Below, in pieces: positions 25,123 through 33,306 of a stretch of 64,000 nucleotides of DNA. The translations under genes and the position numbers were made by a program. Source of the stretch: Massilia putida (GTDB taxonomy: Bacteria; Pseudomonadota; Gammaproteobacteria; Burkholderiales; Burkholderiaceae_D); the NCBI RefSeq assembly GCF_001941825.1, contig NZ_CP019036.1:14167-78166 (forward strand). The letters run 5' to 3'. Each line of letters opens with the position of its first letter. The stretch's first letter is position 1. Below the pieces are notes generated by a model, which was not told the DNA's origin, made no database searches, and saw only the letters and a program-made list of their open reading frames with translations.

Positions 25123-25225
25123 TGGGCGTAGCCCTGGCCGGCGGATGCCGGTATGTAGACTATGAATATCTGTTTTGGCCCTCGACGGTTAGTTGCATGT
25201 TCAGAGTGCGTCCGCCTTGTATACG
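25096..25225 (+). repeat. Spaced direct repeat at the rep 3' end
   Basis: A 28-bp near repeat at 25096-25123 and 25198-25225 (core GTTCA-A/G-AGTG then CCTTGTATA). The first copy encodes the last residues of the rep protein, the second is intergenic. Spacing is 102 bp. Could be a small duplication or an origin element. Confidence 0.55.
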
Positions 25226-25426
25226 AACATCGGTTAGGACACGTGCGCGTGACGATCGGTGTTCGGGTTTTAGATTTTCCGGGGTACCCGGCGTAACGCA
25301 GCCGTGCGCGTTTTCCGAAGGAAAATGGGTGCGGAACCGCGCGAGAGCGCGGAGAATGTCTTGTTGGCGTTTGAGCTTGTGTTGACTTTGCTTGTAGATC
25401 GCAGCGAAATTTTGGCCGCGATATTT

Positions 25427-25442
25427 TTTCGCGGCCGCGAAA
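25427..25442. repeat. Backbone palindrome copy 8
   Basis: TTTCGCGGCCGCGAAA, with a symmetric GC centre instead of the usual TC, about 90 bp upstream of the parA operator. Confidence 0.85.
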
Positions 25443-25515
25443 ATTGTTATCCTTCGAGTTGTCGAAATGCACCTATCCGACGATGTTTTGACTCATCAAT
25501 GTGAAGAAACTACGG

Positions 25516-25562
25516 TTTGTCAATCAAAATAGATTGACAAAGCTATGAGCGACAGCTATACT
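25516..25562 (+). promoter_or_regulatory. parA promoter with overlapping operator
   Basis: Inverted repeat TTTGTCAATC, six bases, GATTGACAAA (25516-25541) contains the -35 TTGACA (25534-25539). A 17-bp spacer leads to TATACT (25557-25562). The same arrangement occurs at 60241-60287 and 60329-60375. A leader motif ATCAACGTAA follows at 25645. Confidence 0.85.
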
Positions 25563-25670
25563 GACTTCGTAGTGATGAAGGCCACTGGCCGATCGTAGCG
25601 CTGCGAAACCGGCAACATAGCCGGCACCTAAGAATACAAACCATATCAACGTAATCCGATGAGGTCAGTT

Positions 25671-26468
25671 ATGAAAATGAAATCTGTCGCTGTTGCGAAC
25701 CCCAAGGGCGGGATCGCCAAGAGCGCCGTTTCGGTGAACCTTGGGCATCAATCGATCGAGCAGGGCAACCGGACGTTGTTGGTGGACTTTGACAAGCAGG
25801 GCAGCCTTTCGCTGGCATTTCCGCGTACGGCAGATCCCTCAAAGCGATACATCAAGACGGTTGACTTGTTCGGGACGCCGGATGGGCTGGTTGGTGCGGA
25901 GCTTGAGTACGTGACTCCTACGGTGGCGATCATTCGCGCCGAGAAGGAGGACTTCGAGGCATTGAGGGCCTTGGAGCGGGCGCCGGATGATTTCGCAAAG
26001 CGGCCGGCGCGCGTGTTGCGCGAACTGTCGGACAAGTTCGAGGTTGGCGTTTTCGATACACCAGGTGTTATCGGGGTGCCTCTGCTGGCCGCGTTGACGG
26101 CGGCTGATGCGGTCGTGTGTCCGCTGGCCCTCGGCCTGTTTGAGACGGATGGCCTGGCGCAGCTCTGGCAGATCATTCGCCAGGTGAAATCCGGCGGCTT
26201 CAATCCGAAGTTGCGCATGATCGGCATGTTGCCGTCCCGCGTGAATACGCGCGACAAGATGGCGATGGCCGAGTTGGAAAGTCTGCGCAAGCATCCCCAG
26301 CTTGGGCCGATCATCTTGCCGTTCATGCTGGCGGAAAGGGTACCGGTGGCTCGCGCGATCAACATGCGCAAGCCGGTATGGCAGGGTGCGAAAACGGCTT
26401 CGCACAAAGCGGCTGGACAGGAATGGAAGCATGCCTGCAGCCACGTATTGACGAGTTTGGAGGGTTAA
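25671..26468 (+). CDS. parA: ParA/IncC-type partition ATPase
   Basis: A 265-residue deviant-Walker ATPase for plasmid segregation. The P-loop is NPKGGIAKS, followed by the NLGHQSIEQGNRTLLVDFDKQGSLS segment and the Walker B-like GVFDTPG. It lacks an N-terminal DNA-binding domain, so it is the IncC-like short form (type Ib). The ATG at 25671 is used because GAGG precedes it; an ATG 12 bases earlier has no site. It is followed after 3 bp by parB, forming an IncC-KorB style pair. Confidence 0.92.
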   Translation: MKMKSVAVANPKGGIAKSAVSVNLGHQSIEQGNRTLLVDFDKQGSLSLAFPRTADPSKRYIKTVDLFGTPDGLVGAELEYVTPTVAIIRAEKEDFEALRALERAPDDFAKRPARVLRELSDKFEVGVFDTPGVIGVPLLAALTAADAVVCPLALGLFETDGLAQLWQIIRQVKSGGFNPKLRMIGMLPSRVNTRDKMAMAELESLRKHPQLGPIILPFMLAERVPVARAINMRKPVWQGAKTASHKAAGQEWKHACSHVLTSLEG

Positions 26469-26471
26469 ACG

Positions 26472-27617
26472 ATGACCGCGCAGGTTTACGATTTTGGGGA
26501 CGCTCTCGGCGCCGGGTTTGCTGAAATGATGGAGTCCGGACGAGGCTACCAACTGGCGGTCGTGAAGTTTTCCGACATCAAGGTATCGCCGCAGATCCGC
26601 GAACAGATGGAGGACGAGACGAGCACGCTGCAGGAAATGGGCGGCAGTATCAAGCAGCACGGCATCTTGCAGACGATGTTGCTTCGACCGATCCCAGGTC
26701 CGATCCCGTACGAGCTGGTTGCCGGCGGCCGTCGCTATGCTAGTGCGACCCTTGTTGGCGAAACCGAAGGGCCATGCCTCATCAAGGAAATGACCGACGA
26801 GCAGAAGGACGACATTCAGCTTGCCGAGAACATCCAGCGGAAAAATCTTACGCAGATTGAGGAAGCAAAGAAGGTGCAGCGGGATCTCGACGCGGCCAAT
26901 GGCGATGTCGAGGCCGTCATGGCCAAGCATCACAAGGGCCGTGCGTGGGTGTCGAAGATGCTTGGGTTATTGAAGTTGTCGGACCAGGCCCGGCGTCTGC
27001 TGTCGGAAAATATCAGCGCCGACCTTGAAGTGATCGGCAAGGTCAAAGCGATCGAGAAGGTCGATCCCGAGGCCGCGAAAAGCCTTGTGGACGAATTGGC
27101 CGCCACGCGCGGTAAGGAGGACGCCAGGAAGAAGGCCGATGCGGTGAAGGATCGCGTGAAGCCGAAGGCCGAAAAGTCGGCGCCTGCAGATCCGGCCGCC
27201 GAGAGCGATACGCGCACGCTGACATTACCAGGTGTCGACGCGGTAAAAAATTTCGCGGACGCGAAAATCGAGCAGCCTGCACAGGTTGCAGCCAAATCGT
27301 CCGCAGTTGATGCGCGCCAGTTTCTGGACCGGGCCTATGGGCTGATTTTCGAGGACGGGGCTAGTCCGAAAACCGTTGCAATGTCGTGGGAAGAGGGCGA
27401 ACGCGCGGCAGTTGAAGCGGTCCTTCATAAGCACTATCACGACGGTAGCGTGATCTCCGAGGCGAAGGTACCGCGTGAAATCATGCAGGGCCTGCGTGAC
27501 GGTAAATTTGGCGCAGATGGTGTTGGCGCCTTCGCCATGATGGCGTTCCTTCATGGCACGATGAAGGATGCACAACCGTTCGACGTCGTTCAAATTCTCG
27601 CGTTGGCTAAAGCGTGA
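26472..27617 (+). CDS. parB: ParB/KorB-like partition and regulatory protein
   Basis: A 381-residue ParB. The N-terminal nuclease-like domain has ELVAGGRRYASA and ENIQRKNLTQIEEAK, the ParB/CTP motifs. A helix-turn-helix region covers about residues 120-200 (HKGRAWVSKMLGLLKLSDQARRLL). The C-terminal part is a linker and dimer domain. By analogy with IncP KorB it may both centre the plasmid and silence promoters at a distance. I infer that it binds TTTCGCG-NN-CGCGAAA, of which one copy lies in its own coding region. Confidence 0.88.
   Translation: MTAQVYDFGDALGAGFAEMMESGRGYQLAVVKFSDIKVSPQIREQMEDETSTLQEMGGSIKQHGILQTMLLRPIPGPIPYELVAGGRRYASATLVGETEGPCLIKEMTDEQKDDIQLAENIQRKNLTQIEEAKKVQRDLDAANGDVEAVMAKHHKGRAWVSKMLGLLKLSDQARRLLSENISADLEVIGKVKAIEKVDPEAAKSLVDELAATRGKEDARKKADAVKDRVKPKAEKSAPADPAAESDTRTLTLPGVDAVKNFADAKIEQPAQVAAKSSAVDARQFLDRAYGLIFEDGASPKTVAMSWEEGERAAVEAVLHKHYHDGSVISEAKVPREIMQGLRDGKFGADGVGAFAMMAFLHGTMKDAQPFDVVQILALAKA
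27251..27266. repeat. Backbone palindrome copy 9 (inside parB)
   Basis: TTTCGCGGACGCGAAA in the linker region of parB, reading FADAK. Confidence 0.88.
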
Positions 27618-27672
27618 CGATCGAGCCGGGCCGGTTCTACCGGTCCGGAGTGTGTTTTCTCCAGGAGCGATC

Positions 27673-28152
27673 ATGAGCTTACAAGATGCTGTTGAAGTGC
27701 TGACCAGGTTGGGAAGTGGCCAAGAGCTACCCGGTCGATCGCAGATCATCGCCGCCGCGCTGGCGGCAGAGACGGTTACGCTTGATATGCCGGGTCGAGA
27801 TATTCAGGATGCCGCCGCCGGCTTGAAGACTCTCGCTGTTGGTCAAAGGCTGTTTCTGGATGAGGCCGGCCGCGCGCGCGCATTGCACTTGGCTAATGTT
27901 CTCGCTGCTTATGACTGGCGGAAGGAGCGCGGCTATGTTGGGCGCGGTGGGGTCGTCGTTTTTTATGCCGGGAAAATCAATAGCTGGGTGAATGAGCTGC
28001 GTAACCCGGATCATTGGGTTGCTGGAGCTGTTGCCGTGAACGAGGCAGGGAATTCATGGCTTGCTATCGGGGGCGACGAACAAAATGGTGCGACCGCGTG
28101 GAAACCCCAATGGGTTGATGGCCGGATTGCCGAAGTAGTAAGTACATCATAA
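27673..28152 (+). CDS. Unknown protein between parB and korA
   Basis: A 159-residue protein, no family recognised. It starts at an ATG after AGGAG. The middle contains LPGRSQIIAAALAAETVTLDMPGRDI and KRLFLDEAGRARALHLANVLAAYDW-like helical parts, and the end reads GGDEQNGATAWKPQWVDGRIAEVV. A GC-rich hairpin lies between parB and this gene (27626-27650). Its place in the control block suggests a role in plasmid maintenance, but nothing in the sequence proves it. Confidence 0.65.
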   Translation: MSLQDAVEVLTRLGSGQELPGRSQIIAAALAAETVTLDMPGRDIQDAAAGLKTLAVGQRLFLDEAGRARALHLANVLAAYDWRKERGYVGRGGVVVFYAGKINSWVNELRNPDHWVAGAVAVNEAGNSWLAIGGDEQNGATAWKPQWVDGRIAEVVSTS

Positions 28153-28159
28153 AAATATC

Positions 28160-28525
28160 ATGCCTAAAACCCTTCATCGTAGCCTCACGCCGGCTGAGTT
28201 TCATGCGTGCGTGCCTTTGGTTCCCCAACTGTCGCCGGAACGTGTCTCAGCTGCGCGCGCTGTATTGGTGGACGATGAAAAGCAGGTTGAGGTAGCAAAC
28301 CGGTACGGGATCACCAGGCAAGCCGTAAATGGCTCCGTCAAAGCCATGTGGGAAATCTTTCAGAGCTACCAGGCCGCAAAACAGATCGAGGTCGACATGA
28401 CCGAGGCGGCGTTGCCTCCAGGCTGGAGGGTAGCCACGGTGGCCGCACCAGGCGAAATGCTAGACCGATTGCGCGTGGACGCGGCCGCAGCAGCAGCAGC
28501 AGCAGCGGCCGGAATCGAGTGTTGA
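28160..28525 (+). CDS. korA: KorA/TrfB-family repressor
   Basis: A 121-residue helix-turn-helix repressor matching IncP KorA by eye: LTPAEFHACVPLVPQLSPERVSAARAVLVDDEKQVEVANRYGITRQAVNGSVKAMW aligns with LTESQFQEAI...IARGVLVDGKPQATFATSLGLTRGAVSQAVHRVW. It would repress plasmid maintenance promoters. I infer that its target is the GRTTGACAAA inverted repeat found at three promoters. The C-terminus ends in a run of ten alanines encoded by a GCA repeat, which is not in IncP KorA. Confidence 0.85.
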   Translation: MPKTLHRSLTPAEFHACVPLVPQLSPERVSAARAVLVDDEKQVEVANRYGITRQAVNGSVKAMWEIFQSYQAAKQIEVDMTEAALPPGWRVATVAAPGEMLDRLRVDAAAAAAAAAAGIEC

Positions 28526-28551
28526 GCTTCGTCCGTAGGATAGGCCGTAAA

Positions 28552-28578
28552 CAAAAAAGCCCGGTCATGGGACCGGGC
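28552..28578 (-). terminator. Minus-strand terminator after korA
   Basis: GCCCGGTC, ATGG, GACCGGGC. The run of six A on the plus-strand left side gives a U-run for transcripts reading leftward. It suggests that a leftward gene once lay to the right, before the IS3 and Tn insertions. Confidence 0.65.
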
Positions 28579-28584
28579 CGAAAT

Positions 28585-28596
28585 ATCAACGTAAGC
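28585..28596 (+). promoter_or_regulatory. Leader motif ATCAACGTAAGC, orphan copy
   Basis: Same 12-mer as in the leaders at 60425-60436 and (minus) 60197-60186, and one base off at 25645-25656. Here no start codon for a known gene follows; IS3 starts 95 bp downstream. Confidence 0.55.
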
Positions 28597-28753
28597 CGGG
28601 GAACTCGTCCACTGCTCACGATGCGGATTATACCACTAGGCTAATCCTACGTATCCGGACATAGAGGCAAAGGCTGCTGAGAGAGCGGACTGTAGTGGTC
28701 TAATGTTCCCGGACACCTCGATAGGTGGATAATTCACCTTCGAAGGAGTTTAC

Positions 28754-28898
28754 ATGACCAGGCAGCGCCGCAATTTCGATCCCAGCTTCAAGCTCGAGGT
28801 CGTCCGTATGATCACAGAACAGGGTCTCAGTATCTCGCATGTCAGCCAGACGATGGACGTTGGCGTGACCTCGATACGTCGTTGGATGGAGCAGTACG
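28754..28898 (+). pseudogene. IS3 orfA, 5' part
   Basis: Encodes MTRQRRNFDPSFKLEVVRM and on to RRWMEQY, a helix-turn-helix OrfA. The frame is broken by the transposon after AGTACG. The remaining part is at 38139-38290, and joining them restores [14 protein letters not shown] without a gap. Confidence 0.9.
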
Positions 28899-29067
28899 TG
28901 TAGTGACCTGCATTTGAAACAGGCCCGACCAGCATTCCAGCCGATTCTCGGCCCGAATTAACTGCAACTGACGGCCTCCGCAAACCAGCATTGACTGCGA
29001 GCGAACCTGCATTTATCCGCGCCGACCTGCATTCCATCACCGCGAACCAGCATTATTTGCAACTGAC
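28899..29067. repeat. Left terminal inverted repeat of the transposon
   Basis: 169 bp, first ~55 bp identical to the right end. It contains repeated motifs CCTGCATT and CCAGCATT (six in all), probably transposase-binding sites, as in Tn7-like ends. Confidence 0.88.
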
Positions 29068-29170
29068 GATGTACCACGAACCCGGCAGATCGCGCCCCTT
29101 TCGGCCAAATTTGCCCATCCCCTAGAAAAGGTAAAAGTTGCGTAACTCTATGCCGGCTTTACCACTTATC

Positions 29171-29198
29171 AATACACAATTACATGATATGGTGTATT
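29171..29198. promoter_or_regulatory. ArsR operator
   Basis: AATACAC, 14 bp, GTGTATT, ending 9 bp before the arsR start. Inverted repeats of this kind are typical of ArsR/SmtB operators. Confidence 0.65.
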
Positions 29199-29206
29199 AT
29201 TAGCGT

Positions 29207-29578
29207 ATGACCAAAGAAACTACCTCCTGCCGTCGCCCCAAGCCGGTGCTCGCCGAGCGCCCGTTGCTGACATCTGCCGAATCGGACGATGTCGCGAACC
29301 TATTCAAAATTCTTTCGAATCCGACCCGATTGCGCATTCTGCACGCGCTCGCACGCAAGCAGGAATTGTGTGTCACGGATTTGGCTGCGCTGGTAAATAT
29401 GAAGGCGCAAGCTGTCTCGAATCAATTGCAGCGTCTGGTTGACCGAAAAATGCTTGCGTGCCGACGTGACGGCACGCACTCGTACTACCGCATCGCCGAT
29501 CCCTGTGTGGCCGAGCTGCTCGATTCCGGCATCTGTTTGCTGGAAGACACGAATTCGCCGTGCGGCGCGTCATGCTGA
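29207..29578 (+). CDS. ArsR/SmtB-family metal sensor
   Basis: A 123-residue winged-helix repressor. The sensor motif is KQELCVTDLAALV, with Cys55 in the ELCV position. Further cysteines are Cys100 (DPCVAELL), Cys110, Cys119 and Cys123. A Cys in helix 3-4 with one near 100 is like the CmtR type that senses Cd2+/Pb2+, but arsenite or other soft metals are possible. The DNA-recognition helix is KAQAVSNQLQRLV. It is first in a run of overlapping genes, so it most likely controls the whole cargo operon through the inverted repeat at 29171. Confidence 0.85.
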   Translation: MTKETTSCRRPKPVLAERPLLTSAESDDVANLFKILSNPTRLRILHALARKQELCVTDLAALVNMKAQAVSNQLQRLVDRKMLACRRDGTHSYYRIADPCVAELLDSGICLLEDTNSPCGASC

Positions 29579-30513
29579 AACGTGCTGTGTGGGCGGCCGC
29601 TATGCTCGGATCAGCCATACCCACTGAAATATGGGCGCAAGGCGCTACCGTCGCTGGTGGGGTGGACTTGCGCGCCTCCACCCTGGACGGCGCTACCGGG
29701 CGACTGGAAGGGGCGTTTCTCAATTATCGACAGGTGATCGTGGCTGATGGCGTGGATCGCTGGATTGTCGTCGCCCAAGCCGACAGCGGGACCAACGCAG
29801 ACCACCCTCATCTCTACCAGTCCTATCTCCAGTACAAAGGCCCTTTGGGACGCTGGAATGCTGTCGCCGGGCGTTTCATTGTTCCTTTCGGACTGTTGGC
29901 TACCTATGACAGCGAACGCCAGTTGCTCACCACGATCGAGGCGCTGAGTACCGGTATCAAACTTGCCCAGGGAGCGGAGTTGCACGGTTTTCGGGGGGAC
30001 GGCACCTATGCCCTGGCCCTGACGACGGCACCTGGTGGACGCGGAGCAGTAGTGACCGGCCGCCTCGCGCGCAACTGGGATGGCGGCAACATGGGCATTT
30101 CTTTGCTGAGCGGCTTGCTGCCTGAAACGACGACCAAGGAAAGCCTCGAACGGGTCAACAGCATTCTGGACAATGTTCAAGTCGTTGCCAAGCGCCGGCT
30201 CGCAGTGGACGCAACGTTGCAAAACGGCCCCGATTTGGTCCGCAGTGAGCTAATTGCCGGTACCGACGACGGACGTTTCGTAAAAGGGGCATACCTCAAC
30301 TACGAGCGGTCACTGAATGCGGCATGGACCCTGGGCGCCGATGTCGGTTTTTGGGCTGGATCGTCTGCGCGGCGGCGCTATGGATTGGCGCTATCGCGCA
30401 GCTTCGACAATAGCGTCGTTTTGCGCACCGCCTACGTCAATGCCGACGATGCAGAAGGCAAGAGCCATCAACTTTTGGTCCAACTTTATTGGGAGTTTTC
30501 GCATGCGCTTTAA
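29572..30513 (+). CDS. Outer-membrane beta-barrel (porin-like) protein
   Basis: A 313-residue protein with a signal peptide ending IWAQ and many amphipathic strands: AGGVDLRASTLDGATGRLEGAFLNYRQVIV, SYLQYKGPLGRWNAVAGRFIVPFG, and a final LLVQLYWEFSHAL. It looks like a small porin, but the C-terminal Phe is not last. The ATG at 29572 lies inside the arsR stop region (7-bp overlap); GTG 12 bases upstream is possible. It may export or sense the toxic compound. Substrate unknown. Confidence 0.7.
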   Translation: MLKRAVWAAAMLGSAIPTEIWAQGATVAGGVDLRASTLDGATGRLEGAFLNYRQVIVADGVDRWIVVAQADSGTNADHPHLYQSYLQYKGPLGRWNAVAGRFIVPFGLLATYDSERQLLTTIEALSTGIKLAQGAELHGFRGDGTYALALTTAPGGRGAVVTGRLARNWDGGNMGISLLSGLLPETTTKESLERVNSILDNVQVVAKRRLAVDATLQNGPDLVRSELIAGTDDGRFVKGAYLNYERSLNAAWTLGADVGFWAGSSARRRYGLALSRSFDNSVVLRTAYVNADDAEGKSHQLLVQLYWEFSHAL

Positions 30514-31075
30514 GCATCTTATTGTCACCGCCGTCCTCGGGTTAACTGTCACCCCCGCCTTCGCTGATGTATGCGTCTGGCGCGACCCGGAACAGACCAT
30601 GACGAAAATCTTCCCGGAAGCAAAAGACTACCGAACCGTCGACGTGCGCTTGACCCCGGCGCTGCAAGCACGTATCGAAACGGCGATTGCGCGCAAGCTT
30701 ACGCCCGGCGAAGCCGATTCCTGGACGTATTACTCTTTAGTCGGCGCGGGAGGTAAACCGGTCGGCATCGTCCTGGCCGACGCGGAAAAAGGCGAATACG
30801 GCGTGATCGAAATGGTGATGGGCATCGATCTCTCGGGAAAAATCCGCCAGCTCTATATCCAGCGCAGCCGCGAGCGTAAGGCCAAGGAACTGGCGTCGCC
30901 CGCCTTTCTGCACCAGTTCGACGGTAAGAATGCCGCCGATACGTTCGAGATCGGTCGCACCGTGACACCGGTTGACGGCGCTGACCTGGCTAGCAGGGAA
31001 ATCGCCTTCGGCGTCAAGAAGATGCTGACCTTTCACCATGAACTTTCCAATACCACCAAGGAGCAAAAAAAATGA
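30503..31075 (+). CDS. Periplasmic FMN-binding-domain-like protein
   Basis: A 190-residue exported protein (signal ends AFA). The body follows the FMN-binding-domain pattern: GYGVIEMVMGIDLSGKIRQLYIQRSRE-type core, SPAFLHQFDGKNAADTF, and DGADLASREIAFGVKKMLTFHH. The usual Thr/Ser in the S-G-A-T flavin-attachment motif is not present (DGADLASR), so covalent FMN may be lost. It overlaps the porin gene by 11 bp. Likely a redox or scaffold part of the ABC system that follows. Confidence 0.65.
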   Translation: MRFKHLIVTAVLGLTVTPAFADVCVWRDPEQTMTKIFPEAKDYRTVDVRLTPALQARIETAIARKLTPGEADSWTYYSLVGAGGKPVGIVLADAEKGEYGVIEMVMGIDLSGKIRQLYIQRSRERKAKELASPAFLHQFDGKNAADTFEIGRTVTPVDGADLASREIAFGVKKMLTFHHELSNTTKEQKK

Positions 31076-31455
31076 CAGCCATGACTTCGATTACCCGTCT
31101 CTTCTGCATCGGCTCTCTGCTGGCCGCTTTTTCACATAACGCGCTTGCGCAAGACAAGCAGTTTGGCGCATCGATACCGAAGGAGACGCAGACGGTCGCC
31201 CTGAGCGAAGTCGTCAAGCATCCTGACCTGTACAAGGGCAAGACCCTGGCGGTGACCGGCACGCTAGGCGACATGTGCTCGGACGGCGACGATTTCTTTT
31301 TCAAGGACAAGTTCGACTTGATTGAAGTGGTCCCGCCACGTGGTGTCACGCTGCCGTACAAGGACATGAAAGGTGCCAAGACGCGGGTGTATGGCAAGGT
31401 GATGGTGCGCCGGGGCGAGGTCCACATTGATGCGCAAGGGGTGGCATTCGAATGA
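31072..31455 (+). CDS. Periplasmic OB-fold-like (DUF4920-type) protein
   Basis: A 127-residue exported protein (signal ends ALA). The core LSEVVKHPDLYKGKTLAVTGTLGDMCSDGDDFFFKDKFDLIEVVPPRGVTLPYKDMKGAKTRVYGKVMVRRGE resembles the OB-fold of DUF4920. Such proteins are found with metal and redox systems, but function is not established. It joins its neighbours by ATGA overlaps on both sides. Confidence 0.55.
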   Translation: MTAMTSITRLFCIGSLLAAFSHNALAQDKQFGASIPKETQTVALSEVVKHPDLYKGKTLAVTGTLGDMCSDGDDFFFKDKFDLIEVVPPRGVTLPYKDMKGAKTRVYGKVMVRRGEVHIDAQGVAFE

Positions 31456-32612
31456 ATCTTGTCACCTTAAGTTTGCGCAATCTGGAGCGGCGCAAGGTCA
31501 GGACGGCATTGACGATGCTCGGTGTGGCGATTGCCGCTGCATCGCTGTTTGCGATGCTGTCGTTCAATCGCGGCTTCGAGCAGGCGATGATTCAGGAAAT
31601 GTCGGACTCTGGAATCCATCTGTTCGTATCGACTGAAGGCTGCCCGATGGAAGCGGCCTCGCTGGCACTGCACGGCGGCGAGATCCCGAAATTTCTGTCT
31701 GCGAACAGCCTGCCATTGATCAAGGACACGGTCGGCGTGAAGGAAGCGGCCGGCCTCCTAATTTTTTCGCAGGCCAGTAGCAACGGCAAGGGCACGGACC
31801 TGTTTTACGGCATCGGCGAGGCCATGCGCAAGCTCAAGCCGCACTGGAAAATTCGCGGTAGCTGGTTCACCAGCTCCGACTCGATCATTCTTGGTGCCGA
31901 AGCTGCCAAAGTGGAAAAACGCGAGGTCGGCGACAAAATCTATTTCCAGAATATCGACCATGAGTTCGTCGTCTCTGGGATCATCGAACGTACGGGGTCG
32001 GAGGACGATGGATTTTTCTATCTCCCGCTGGAGACCGCTCAGAAGATCTTCCACAAGGAGGGCAAGCTGACCGGCGTGGCGGTCTCGCTCAGCAACGTCG
32101 AGAAAATCGCCGATGTGAAAGACCGACTGGAAACTATTCCCGATATCTATGTTGTGACGTCGCAGCAGATGATGGATCAGATTGGCAAACTGGTCTCGTC
32201 CAGCAAGACCTTGATGTTCGCGGTGCTGGCAATTGCTCTGGTGATCAGTCTTTTGGGCGTATTGAATACCATCCTGATGACGGTGTTTGAAATGACCCGC
32301 GAATTCGGCTATTTGCGCTGCGTGGGCGCATCACGATCCGCCATTGTCAAACTGGTGCTGATGGAAACCGGATTGTTGTGTCTCGGTGGCGCAGCCTTCG
32401 GCGTCGCCGCCGGCGCCGCGCTGTCGTCGGGCATCGACAACTTGATTCGCCATGTATTGCCGTATGCGCCGTCAGGTCAAATGGTGGCGCCGCACGCTTC
32501 GATCATGGCCATGACGGTCGCGATGGCTGTGGCGGCAGGCCTGGTCGCCGGCATAATTCCGGCAATGCGCGCCTCCTTCATTTCTCCCAAACAGGCGGTC
32601 CGTTATGAATGA
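31452..32612 (+). CDS. MacB/FtsX-type ABC transporter permease
   Basis: A 386-residue permease. One N-terminal helix (LTMLGVAIAAASLFAMLSF) is followed by a large periplasmic MacB_PCD domain and three C-terminal helices (SKTLMFAVLAIALVISLLGVLNTILMTV, GLLCLGGAAFGVAAGAALSSG, MTVAMAVAAGLVAGIIPAMRAS). The family does mechanotransmission rather than classical transport, often for lipoprotein, peptide or signal export. It pairs with the ATPase that starts 8 bp before its stop. Confidence 0.9.
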   Translation: MNLVTLSLRNLERRKVRTALTMLGVAIAAASLFAMLSFNRGFEQAMIQEMSDSGIHLFVSTEGCPMEAASLALHGGEIPKFLSANSLPLIKDTVGVKEAAGLLIFSQASSNGKGTDLFYGIGEAMRKLKPHWKIRGSWFTSSDSIILGAEAAKVEKREVGDKIYFQNIDHEFVVSGIIERTGSEDDGFFYLPLETAQKIFHKEGKLTGVAVSLSNVEKIADVKDRLETIPDIYVVTSQQMMDQIGKLVSSSKTLMFAVLAIALVISLLGVLNTILMTVFEMTREFGYLRCVGASRSAIVKLVLMETGLLCLGGAAFGVAAGAALSSGIDNLIRHVLPYAPSGQMVAPHASIMAMTVAMAVAAGLVAGIIPAMRASFISPKQAVRYE

Positions 32613-33267
32613 TCTGATTACATTGAGAGAAGCCGTCAAGACACACCATCGCGGCACGGAAGCCATTCATGCTGTCGATCACGTGTCTCTAACTGTCGCC
32701 CAAGGGGAGTTTGTTGCAGTCGTGGGGCCATCCGGCTCCGGCAAGACGACACTGCTGGAGTTGATCGGCGCGATTGACAAGCCATCGGCCGGGGAGATTA
32801 CGATTGACGGGCAAAGCGTGACGGCTATGAATGATGCCGCGCTGACGCGCCTGCGCAGCCGCACAATCGGCTTCGTGTTTCAGCAGTTTTTTCTACTGCC
32901 AACGCTAACCGCAGCGGAAAACGTCGCTTTGCCCGCGATGTTCGCGGGAAAAAGCAATGCCGACCGGCGCGCGCGCGAATTGCTGTCCCTGGTTGGATTG
33001 GATGGCCGCGAGGATCACTTACCGTCCCAACTGTCGGGCGGACAGATGCAGCGCGTAGCGATTGCGCGCGCACTGATCAATGACCCGAAGATTCTGTTGG
33101 CGGACGAGCCGACCGGCAGTCTTGATTCGGTCGCCGCGCAAGGTATATTCGATACCTTGCGCAGCCTGCACCAGTCAGGCACGACCGTTCTGGTCGTGAC
33201 CCATAACCCAGACCTGGCGGCCGCCTGCGGTCGCGTCATTCGCATGCGTGACGGGAAGATTCATTGA
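32605..33267 (+). CDS. ABC transporter ATP-binding protein (LolD/MacB type)
   Basis: A 220-residue ATPase with Walker A GPSGSGKTT, Q-loop, signature LSGGQMQRVAIARAL, Walker B ILLADEPTGSLD and the H-loop VTHNPDL. Its length and the SLDS motif after Walker B are of the LolD/FtsE/MacB-N type. It drives the FtsX-like permease encoded just before. Confidence 0.93.
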   Translation: MNDLITLREAVKTHHRGTEAIHAVDHVSLTVAQGEFVAVVGPSGSGKTTLLELIGAIDKPSAGEITIDGQSVTAMNDAALTRLRSRTIGFVFQQFFLLPTLTAAENVALPAMFAGKSNADRRARELLSLVGLDGREDHLPSQLSGGQMQRVAIARALINDPKILLADEPTGSLDSVAAQGIFDTLRSLHQSGTTVLVVTHNPDLAAACGRVIRMRDGKIH

Positions 33268-33306
33268 GTTGGCCGGCTTCGACTATGTAGAGATAAGGAA
33301 AACAAG

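Larger units (their letters stand above)
25123..25670. other. rep-par intergenic region
   Basis: A 548-bp region with no gene. It holds the second direct-repeat copy, one backbone palindrome (25427), and the parA promoter/operator (25516-25562). The A/T-rich part from 25400 to 25560 is a candidate replication origin, but no iteron series or convincing DnaA box was found. Confidence 0.5.

Noticed and set aside
25441..25470. DnaA box near the parA operator (TTATCC-type)
   Set aside because: Only part of the consensus matches and no second box is present.
24951..25472. Minus-strand open frame over the rep end and intergenic region
   Set aside because: Crosses a palindrome and direct repeats and has no protein-like pattern.
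28470..28510. Possible CRISPR or short tandem array
   Set aside because: It is a GCA trinucleotide run inside korA, without spacers. No CRISPR array was seen elsewhere.
28750..29040. Open frame on the minus strand with the same start peptide as one at 37994-38290
   Set aside because: Both are translations of the transposon's terminal inverted repeats, not genes.
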